A DNA stretch of 7,525 bases from Flavobacteriales bacterium UBA958 (GTDB taxonomy: Bacteria; Bacteroidota; Bacteroidia; Flavobacteriales_D; Crocinitomicaceae). Below, one piece after another: positions 1-4,822 of the stretch. A program made the translations under genes and the position numbers. The DNA lies in assembly GCA_002293045.1 (NCBI GenBank), contig DBCM01000133.1, positions 1 through 7,525 of the forward strand, given 5' to 3'. Position 1 is the first letter of the stretch. Each line of letters begins with the position of its first letter. The notes under the pieces were generated by a model. That model was not told where the DNA came from, made no database searches, and saw only the letters and a list, made by a program, of their open reading frames with translations.

Positions 1-1150
1 TATATGTCTTTCCAGTTCCTGGAGGGCCAAAGAGGATTTGGTTGAGGGGTATGTTTTTCATAGGATTTTGAATTCTTTCATGTAATAAACCAGGTTTTTT
101 TTCGAGTATTAATTCTTCAAATTCAGGTTTATTGAATTTTCGATAACCCGATTTTTCACTTCTTTCTAATTCGAATTTAATCGCATCGAAGATGCTTTCT
201 TTCATTTTTTTCGAAATTTGAACTCCATGTTGGTAGGTAAACCAGGGTCTGGGATTACTGCCTTTGAATTGCTCACTTTCATCTGTAAGGGGCCTGGTAG
301 AGATAAACCCAAAATCACCATCCGATTGTTTTTTACGAAGGGTAAGACAATATCGTTGACCAATGGTAAAACTTAAATGTCCCCTGCGTGAATGAACGTT
401 AAAAACCAGTCGCTCATCACCTGATTTAAGTGCGAAAAACTGACCAATTTCTCTTAAAAAATCGAGGTAAGCAATTAAATCTTGTTTTTCGAATTTCTCT
501 AAGAATTGTTTGAAATCCACCTCAAGGTCGTCATAGTACTCAAGGTTTTCATACTTTTCTTTCCTCCGGTTGACATTTTCCATAAAGTAGGAATCAAATT
601 CATCCTTGCTGATTCTATGTGCTTGAAATTCGGGGTTTAGTGCTTTGAAACTTGATATTTCCTTATCTATAATTGGTGTTAATTGATTAATCGTGTTATT
701 CAGGTCGGACAATAATTCTTCAATGCTTGTATAATTCTCCTTGGGACTTTGCAGTTCGTATTTGAACATACTGTTCCCTGGTTTAGATTCGTATTTATAA
801 GTGCCAAGTTCATCAATTTTTGGTTTTAGTGATTTCAAGAATTTTAATACCAATTCATTTTGCAGGTCTTTTGGCGATTCAGTTTGAACAAATTGAATAT
901 AATATGAAATTCCGTGCGGCGTGTACCCGCAAAAAATATCAATAACATCACCAGCAGAACCAGGAAAACTTACGGGTATATTCCACAGCGTAAATCCAAA
1001 ATAACCCGATTTTTCCGTTCCGATGAAATAATCCAACTCTGATCCTTTTGAGCCTTTAATCCTTGTTGAAAAAGTGAATTCCGGATTTTCCTCATGCCGT
1101 TGCATCAGCCAGTCAAATAGTGCCTTTTCGTATGTTTGGTAGTCTATCAT
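1..1150 (-). CDS. mcrB: McrB-like type IV restriction GTPase, N-terminal part (runs off the window)
   Basis: The gene starts with ATG at 1150 and is open through the left edge, giving 383 codons. The last residues contain ILFGPPGTGKTY, a Walker A (P-loop) motif at about residues 375-382; this wording, preceded by a short basic/hydrophobic lead-in (about 363-371), is typical of the AAA+ domain of McrB. In characterised systems McrB is a GTP-driven translocase that pairs with the nuclease McrC and cuts DNA carrying modified cytosines. The long N-terminal region (about 1-360) would be the DNA-recognition part. It seems to have two segments: about 1-135, rich in aromatic residues, and about 215-335, ending in a charged helix. 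I cannot name a family for either. The Walker B, McrB signature and sensor motifs, and any mcrC gene, would lie left of the window. No strong Shine-Dalgarno precedes the start, which is usual in Bacteroidota. The AAA+ assignment is firm; McrB rather than another AAA_5 protein is likely. Confidence 0.8.
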   Translation of the reverse strand, partial: MIDYQTYEKALFDWLMQRHEENPEFTFSTRIKGSKGSELDYFIGTEKSGYFGFTLWNIPVSFPGSAGDVIDIFCGYTPHGISYYIQFVQTESPKDLQNELVLKFLKSLKPKIDELGTYKYESKPGNSMFKYELQSPKENYTSIEELLSDLNNTINQLTPIIDKEISSFKALNPEFQAHRISKDEFDSYFMENVNRRKEKYENLEYYDDLEVDFKQFLEKFEKQDLIAYLDFLREIGQFFALKSGDERLVFNVHSRRGHLSFTIGQRYCLTLRKKQSDGDFGFISTRPLTDESEQFKGSNPRPWFTYQHGVQISKKMKESIFDAIKFELERSEKSGYRKFNKPEFEELILEKKPGLLHERIQNPMKNIPLNQILFGPPGTGKTY

Positions 1151-1368
1151 TGTTTATTTTGAAGGGTTTTATCTTGTTCTAAAGCAATTACACGCTGGTT
1201 TTTGGTGTTGGAGGTCTTTCTCGTTTAATTCTTTTAAAGGAATAATGATTTAAAGGTATAATTTTTTGACTTGTGTTGTTTTTTCGTCAGGCGAAATAAC
1301 TTTTCAAATGTAGGCGTGGATTCGATTGTTTTTTAAAGGATGGATTTAAGAATTTGCCCATGGTTGAA
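1151..1368. other. AT-rich non-coding stretch upstream of mcrB
   Basis: No convincing gene is visible in this first part of the 360-base gap between the divergent mcrB-like gene and the secreted-protein gene. It must hold the mcrB-like promoter. A near match to the Bacteroidota -7 element (TACCTTTA on the minus strand, around 1250-1257) is the best candidate, but it is about 100 bases from the start codon and lacks a clear -33 partner. Confidence 0.4.
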
Positions 1369-1409
1369 TGGTATTGTTCCACAAATAACCACAAAACCAT
1401 ACAATACCA
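1369..1409. repeat. Inverted repeat, 9-bp perfect arms
   Basis: The arm TGGTATTGT at 1369-1377 is answered by ACAATACCA at 1401-1409, with 23 bases between. The arms pair perfectly. No T-tract follows on either strand, so this is not an intrinsic terminator. It lies between two divergent genes and could be a protein-binding dyad or a remnant of a mobile sequence; nothing in the sequence decides between these. Confidence 0.5.
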
Positions 1410-1417
1410 CAAGCCTA

Positions 1418-1472
1418 TGACCTCAATTGTCGGGGGAATATGTTCTATTTTTTTCCATTGACCTGAATTGTC
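1418..1472. repeat. Pair of 14-bp direct repeats upstream of the secreted-protein gene
   Basis: TGACCTCAATTGTC at 1418-1431 recurs as TGACCTGAATTGTC at 1459-1472, with one mismatch in 14 and a start-to-start distance of 41 bases, close to four helical turns. The second copy overlaps the probable -33 region of the downstream gene. Placement and spacing suggest a regulator binding site, but no regulator is identified. Confidence 0.45.
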
Positions 1473-1492
1473 TCAAAAAGAAAAGAATTTTG
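1458..1492 (+). promoter_or_regulatory. Probable Bacteroidota-type promoter for the secreted-protein gene
   Basis: GAATTTTG at 1485-1492 matches the Bacteroidota -7 consensus TAnnTTTG at all fixed positions but the first. TTG at 1458-1460 could be the -33 element, although the 24-base gap is longer than usual. The start codon is 18 bases beyond the -7 box, implying a very short leader. Confidence 0.35.
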
Positions 1493-1510
1493 TGTCACTA
1501 AAAACACACT

Positions 1511-2530
1511 ATGAAAATTCTATTTATTTTATTGACTACACTCTTAACTAATGCGGTATTTGGTCAATTGACTTATGTTGATAATTATGATGGGGTTTAT
1601 CCATTGCCTCCCTACAATAATCAAAGTACAAGTTTGATGCAAAATTTTGATTTAAATAATGACGGGCAATTAGATATTCAATTATTTTGGAATGTTGTAG
1701 GAGGATACACCACCTGCAATGCGACTACAGTTGGTGCACCTATTTATCATCTATATTTTCAGGGTAAGGTTAATAATTTTGGTCAGAATAAAGTAAATAG
1801 TTCTAGTATAACTGCAGCCCTAGGAATAGATTGTACAAATGATACTTTGAATTCATTAGACTTATGGAATAATTCCTCAATGCTGCATAGAGGTGAATTC
1901 CCAACTCCTTTTTGTCTGAGTTTGGGTTATGGGACGCACAAACAAGGATTTCGTTTAATATTAACTAACCCTGCAAATGGTGCGCTTGGTTATAAATATG
2001 GATATATAAATTACACTCTTACTAATGGGGGTGATATTATAATCCATGATTGGTACTATGAAAACACGTTCAATGTTCCAATCGTTGCAAATTCGCAATT
2101 GCAATATCCCTACGACGGGAATTGTATTCATTACGATACGGTCACGGTACAAGACACATTGGTAACCCAAATTTACGACACCATTACAACCCACATTAAT
2201 GTGTATGATACGGTCTTGGTTTCAGTAACGGATACCTTAATCATAAATACGACCTTAAATCTTCCGGCACCAAACAATACGAATATCATAACAGTGTATC
2301 CCAACCCTGCAAGTGATCATATCACCATCGATAATGGCAATTTCGCATTAATGAACGGGTATTCAATAAAAATTGAAAATTCAGCAGGGCAGCAGGTGTT
2401 CAATGCTTCGGTTAATCAAGCCCAATTCTACATAGATATTAGCACCTGGACGGGTAATGGCTTGTATTTTATTCACTTAATTGATCCAACCAGTAATACG
2501 GTAACCATACGTAAGTTGGTAGTTCAGTAG
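1511..2530 (+). CDS. Secreted protein with T9SS C-terminal sorting domain, function unknown
   Basis: This 339-residue protein begins with a Sec signal peptide (lysine at 2, hydrophobic run 3-17, likely cleavage after G18 before Q19). D47, N49, D51 and D55 in FDLNNDGQLD form a calcium-loop pattern (DxNxDGxxD). Residues 145-190 (GYINYTL... HDWYYE) resemble a beta-rich module seen in many T9SS-exported proteins. Residues 208-245 form a Thr/Asp/Val-rich linker with repeated YDT/QDT/TDT units, a common spacer before the sorting domain. Residues about 260-339 are a type A Por sorting domain: VYPNPASDHITI at 262-273, SAGQQVF at 291-297, GLYFIHL at 317-323, and the terminal RKLVV. The protein should cross the outer membrane by type IX secretion and be released or anchored at the surface. 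Four or five cysteines could form disulfides. No enzyme motif was seen. G+C is visibly low, like the mcrB-like gene and unlike acsA. It may be cargo of an island or simply a native gene. Confidence 0.85.
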   Translation: MKILFILLTTLLTNAVFGQLTYVDNYDGVYPLPPYNNQSTSLMQNFDLNNDGQLDIQLFWNVVGGYTTCNATTVGAPIYHLYFQGKVNNFGQNKVNSSSITAALGIDCTNDTLNSLDLWNNSSMLHRGEFPTPFCLSLGYGTHKQGFRLILTNPANGALGYKYGYINYTLTNGGDIIIHDWYYENTFNVPIVANSQLQYPYDGNCIHYDTVTVQDTLVTQIYDTITTHINVYDTVLVSVTDTLIINTTLNLPAPNNTNIITVYPNPASDHITIDNGNFALMNGYSIKIENSAGQQVFNASVNQAQFYIDISTWTGNGLYFIHLIDPTSNTVTIRKLVVQ

Positions 2531-2601
2531 AGGGTTTTAAAATCAGCTAAACCTAAGTTTCTTTTGGTGGGTTCACTCTATTACTTTTCCGGGTAGTATA
2601 T

Positions 2602-2796
2602 TTATTGGTACATCGTTGGTTCATCATACAAGAAGTCAATTTCAGCCGAAATGGCACAACGTAGCATTAATTTCATTCTGCGTTGAGTGGCCTCATCCAG
2701 GTTAGGGTACAGGTTAGCATATGTCTCGATATACGCTTCAAATAGCTCTTACAACATGTAGACATGCGCTTTTTCTTTTTCTATAAATTTTTCTAT
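2602..2796 (-). pseudogene. Decayed small gene, third cistron of the minus-strand operon
   Basis: A coherent 65-codon reading frame lies just after the stop of the membrane-protein gene. It would begin with ATA at 2796 (one base after that stop) where an ATG would be expected. It runs 15 residues (EKFIEKEKAHVYML) to an in-frame TAA at 2749-2751, then continues for 48 residues through ELFEAYIETYANLYPNLDEA and MLRCAISAEIDFLYDEPTMYQ to a TAA at 2602. The amphipathic, protein-like composition on both sides of the internal stop suggests one nonsense mutation in a formerly intact gene, perhaps with a lost start codon as well. I recognise no family. Alternatively, the part after the stop is non-coding and its protein-like look is chance; a sequencing error is also possible. 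Confidence 0.4.
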
Positions 2797-2797
2797 G

Positions 2798-3037
2798 TTA
2801 TTTTGTGTTAAGGTTATTCTTTTCAGGGGTGGAAATACGAATTTCTTTTTTCATCTCGCGGGAATGTAAATAACCCAAGGTTATGGCTACACCAGCGATA
2901 ACTAATAAGGTGAATAAAAGCTCATTTTGCTTCTTTAGCATGGTGTTTTCTGCGATGTGTTGATTCATTAGGAGTGTAAGAGAGACGTGGCCTTTTAAGG
3001 GTGGGCCGAATATTTTTTGTATTTCTGATGGATTCAT
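2798..3037 (-). CDS. Small single-pass membrane protein, unknown function
   Basis: This is a 79-residue protein. Residues about 39-57 (ELLFTLLVIAGVAITLGYL) form one hydrophobic segment flanked by a charged helix before it (NTMLKKQNE) and basic residues after it (HSREMKKE), so it is probably a single transmembrane anchor. There is no cleavable signal peptide. Its start overlaps the stop of the upstream zinc-ribbon gene as ATGA (3034-3037), which implies translational coupling and a shared mRNA. The C-terminal tail is short, polar and likely disordered. No family is recognised; the coupling to the zinc-ribbon gene is the main reason to believe it is real. Confidence 0.65.
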   Translation of the reverse strand: MNPSEIQKIFGPPLKGHVSLTLLMNQHIAENTMLKKQNELLFTLLVIAGVAITLGYLHSREMKKEIRISTPEKNNLNTK

Positions 3038-3477
3038 GGTTGTTTGTTTTTTAAGTTTTCAAGGTGAATTTCTTGCTCGCTGTAATAAGTCATTATAAAG
3101 GTGCCGATCTTGGCGTTGTATCGTTTTTGGGTTCCTTCCGGATGGTTCATATCATGCAAGGAATCGTAAACCTCGAAATCATACCCCGCCTCGTTCAGTT
3201 CATCCAAGCTTACAATAATTTCTTCAAGCGGTATTTTAAAATAGGACTTTAATATGCGAAGGTTCTTCTGCCGTTGTTCAGTACGTTGATCCAACGATTG
3301 ATCATTGGATTCAGCTGCCTGGTTTTGGGCGCGCTGTCTTTTAATCCGCTTTTCCGCATTGTCGTAATCGTCTTTGCATTTATCGCAGCAGTATTTGGTG
3401 CTAGCGTTGGTGTACATGAATTCGTAGGAACAAAATCGACACTTCTTATAATAAGGACTGTTGCGGTCAATCGGCAT
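3034..3477 (-). CDS. Zinc-ribbon protein, probable nucleic-acid-binding accessory protein
   Basis: The protein has 147 residues from ATG at 3477. Near the N terminus is CRFC (C13, C16), followed by YCCDKC (C30, C31, C34); the CxxC...CxxxC spacing is that of short bacterial zinc ribbons ending in YCSxxCRxxA. A basic/glutamine-rich segment (about 41-75, EKRIKRQRAQNQ, then DQRTEQRQK) follows, then a folded-looking acidic C-terminal part (about 80-140, ILKSYFKIPLEEIIVSLDEL onward). I chose the internal ATG at 3477 because AGAGG sits 7 bases upstream, whereas the in-frame ATG at 3534 has no ribosome-binding site; starting there would add 19 basic residues. The gene is transcribed divergently from the MerR-like gene and overlaps the membrane-protein gene. 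A DNA- or RNA-binding role is inferred from the zinc motif and charge only. Confidence 0.75.
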   Translation of the reverse strand: MPIDRNSPYYKKCRFCSYEFMYTNASTKYCCDKCKDDYDNAEKRIKRQRAQNQAAESNDQSLDQRTEQRQKNLRILKSYFKIPLEEIIVSLDELNEAGYDFEVYDSLHDMNHPEGTQKRYNAKIGTFIMTYYSEQEIHLENLKNKQP

Positions 3478-3484
3478 GTTTAAA

Positions 3485-3489
3485 CCTCT
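3485..3489 (-). promoter_or_regulatory. Ribosome-binding site deciding the zinc-ribbon start
   Basis: AGAGG on the minus strand, 7 bases before ATG at 3477. Shine-Dalgarno-like sites are weak or absent before most other genes in this window, so this one carries weight in choosing the downstream start. Confidence 0.5.
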
Positions 3490-3542
3490 TTTTTGAATTC
3501 TGAGTAATTTTTTGTCAAAAAAAATGGGTGTCATCTGAATAT

Positions 3543-3604
3543 TTTAAGTAACTTAGCGGTACGAAAATAGAAATTTAAGTAACCTTTTGTTACAAAAATA
3601 AAAA
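3543..3604. repeat. Two abutting 31-bp direct repeats, candidate operator
   Basis: Copy 1 is 3543-3573 and copy 2 is 3574-3604, directly adjacent; 24 of 31 positions are identical. Both begin TTTAAGTAAC and end in an A-rich AAAATA block. Copy 2 contains a perfect dyad GTAAC (3579-3583), five bases, GTTAC (3589-3593); copy 1 has the same dyad with one mismatch (3548-3552 and 3558-3562). The period of 31 bp is about three helical turns, so both dyads face the same side of the helix. The repeats lie in the 149-base divergent region between the zinc-ribbon and MerR-like genes. This is what a twin binding site for a dimeric regulator looks like; the MerR-like protein next door is the natural candidate. 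Confidence 0.7.
3562..3600 (-). promoter_or_regulatory. Two possible -7 boxes for the zinc-ribbon operon
   Basis: On the minus strand, TATTTTTG (3600-3593) fits the Bacteroidota -7 consensus TAnnTTTG exactly, and TATTTTCG (3569-3562) fits with one mismatch. Each sits at the same place within one 31-bp repeat. For the inner box, a TTTG lies 23 bases upstream with the GTAAC dyad in the gap, which would be an over-long spacer of the type MerR-family activators correct. On the plus strand AAAATTTG (3601-3608) is a weaker -7 candidate for the MerR-like gene. Confidence 0.4.
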
Positions 3605-3626
3605 TTTGTTTGAATATAAAAAAAAT

Positions 3627-4547
3627 ATGGAAAACATTTTTCAAAAAAAATGGAGTCAAGAGATTTTCCAGAGGATTCAGTCGGAATATCCAAACATCTC
3701 AGAACGTTTGGCGTCATTGCGCCTAACTCAAGTGAAACGCCGCAACTTTTATCACTGGAAAGAAGAAGGCTTAATCGATTGGGTGGGAAGCGATGAAGAG
3801 GATAAGCGCACCTGGGTGCGTTTGAACATGTATGAATTCATTTGGGTTCGGATTATCCAATCTGCTCGTGATTTTGGTATTCCTATTGGAACATTACATG
3901 AGTTAAAAGCCTACTTGTTTGGGAACGTATTAACAATGTATAAGGAGGGCGGTGAGGCTACGCTGCGGAAACTTAACGAGGAGGAAGCCGATCGTCTTCA
4001 AGTCCTTGTGGACTACATGGAGTCGCACGAGGAGGAACTTCGTCAATCCGGAGAAATGATGATTATTTCGATGCTTGGGTCGATCCTTCATTATTGTATA
4101 TTCGGCCAACAACAAGCCGCCATTGTCTTTTCTAAGGATTCATCTGGGTATCGGTTCTTTCCAATGATACATCCGAAAGATGAGGTTGTTTCCATGGAGC
4201 CTGCCTATGAATTGCTAAAGCAAACGCATTTGTTCCTTAGTCTTAATGCGTTGGTGAATGAATTTTTGGAAGAGCCTGAGAACTTAAACAACTTAAGCCA
4301 TTGGGGATTCATTACAAGCAAAGAACACAAAGTTTTACAAGCGATCAAAAGCAAAGAATTCAGTTCCATTCAGATTAAGTTCCATTCCGACAAAGATTTT
4401 ACCATTGAAGGTACCCAAGATGTGGATCTTAGGAATGAACAGGCAAAACAGGTGCAGCGGATTTTTGGCCTTAAAGCCTACGATGAAGTAACGCTTAAAT
4501 TCAGAAATGATAAGCACATTTATCTTAAAAACACCAAACAATTATAG
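3627..4547 (+). CDS. MerR-like transcriptional regulator with long C-terminal domain
   Basis: The protein has 306 residues from ATG at 3627; an in-frame TTG at 3606 would add seven residues but looks more like promoter sequence. Residues about 33-98 resemble a winged-helix DNA-binding domain of the MerR type: LTQVKRRNFYHWKEEGLID (helix-turn-helix), a short wing ending TWVRLN, then EFIWVRIIQSARDFGIPIGTLHELKAYL, the equivalent of the second HTH and start of the linker helix. A glutamate-rich helical stretch follows (about 117-142). The C-terminal half (about 145-306) is unlike the short effector segments of metal-sensing MerR proteins and lacks their cysteine pattern; residues 228-306 look like a small alpha/beta domain. 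It is probably the local regulator, reading the tandem operator upstream and controlling the divergent zinc-ribbon operon and/or the recombinase. The MerR fold is moderately secure; its targets are inferred. Confidence 0.7.
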   Translation: MENIFQKKWSQEIFQRIQSEYPNISERLASLRLTQVKRRNFYHWKEEGLIDWVGSDEEDKRTWVRLNMYEFIWVRIIQSARDFGIPIGTLHELKAYLFGNVLTMYKEGGEATLRKLNEEEADRLQVLVDYMESHEEELRQSGEMMIISMLGSILHYCIFGQQQAAIVFSKDSSGYRFFPMIHPKDEVVSMEPAYELLKQTHLFLSLNALVNEFLEEPENLNNLSHWGFITSKEHKVLQAIKSKEFSSIQIKFHSDKDFTIEGTQDVDLRNEQAKQVQRIFGLKAYDEVTLKFRNDKHIYLKNTKQL

Positions 4548-4621
4548 ACCCGTGAAGCGGCTCCAAGAGAAAAAGAAACTGACACCCAAAGAAATGGCTA
4601 TCAGTTGGTTTTATTTTATAT

Positions 4622-4822
4622 ATGTTAACTGTTACACAATGCAGAAAAATACTCGGAAATATGGCAAACGATTGGAGTGATGAAACAGTATTGGAAGTCA
4701 GAGATTGGCTTTCAACCCTGGCCGAACTTATTCTTCAAGTAGATCAAAAAACACAAGAAAATGAAAAAGAAAGCAATTGTATACACCCGCGTGTCAACCG
4801 ACGAACAAAACAACGGATATAG
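4622..4822 (+). CDS. Small protein upstream of and overlapping the recombinase gene
   Basis: The protein has 66 residues. The first ~50 (MLTVTQCRKILGNMANDWSD, then an alternating helix ending LAELILQVDQ) read like an authentic short helical protein: an N-terminal 'rKiLG...sDE.v..iRd.L..LAel' pattern that I associate with small genes beside serine recombinases and mobile-element genes in Bacteroidota. The last ~20 residues are the out-of-frame shadow of the recombinase start, since the two genes overlap by 62 bases (4761-4822). The overlap suggests coupled translation. Function is unknown; a role as a small recombinase partner is possible but not shown. The recombinase's own reading is the firmer of the two. 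Confidence 0.6.
   Translation: MLTVTQCRKILGNMANDWSDETVLEVRDWLSTLAELILQVDQKTQENEKESNCIHPRVNRRTKQRI

Noticed and set aside
2535..2580. Possible terminator after the secreted-protein gene
   Set aside because: AACC/GGTT pairing is only four bases with a long loop and no clear T-run.
1..2600. Left attachment site (second copy of the ssrA 3' end)
   Set aside because: I scanned for GGAGTCGGAG, TTCGAAC and CCTCGTCC-like strings on the left and found none; serine recombinases may leave only a few shared bases, so absence is not informative.
3478..3534. Earlier ATG (3534) for the zinc-ribbon gene
   Set aside because: It has no ribosome-binding site and adds a basic stretch; the ATG at 3477 has AGAGG at good spacing.
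3606..3626. TTG at 3606 as start of the MerR-like gene
   Set aside because: An ATG lies seven codons on, and the TTTG here fits better as part of a -7 element.
4602..4631. CAGTT/AACTG inverted repeat around the start of the small gene
   Set aside because: Five-base arms over a long AT-rich loop are expected by chance.
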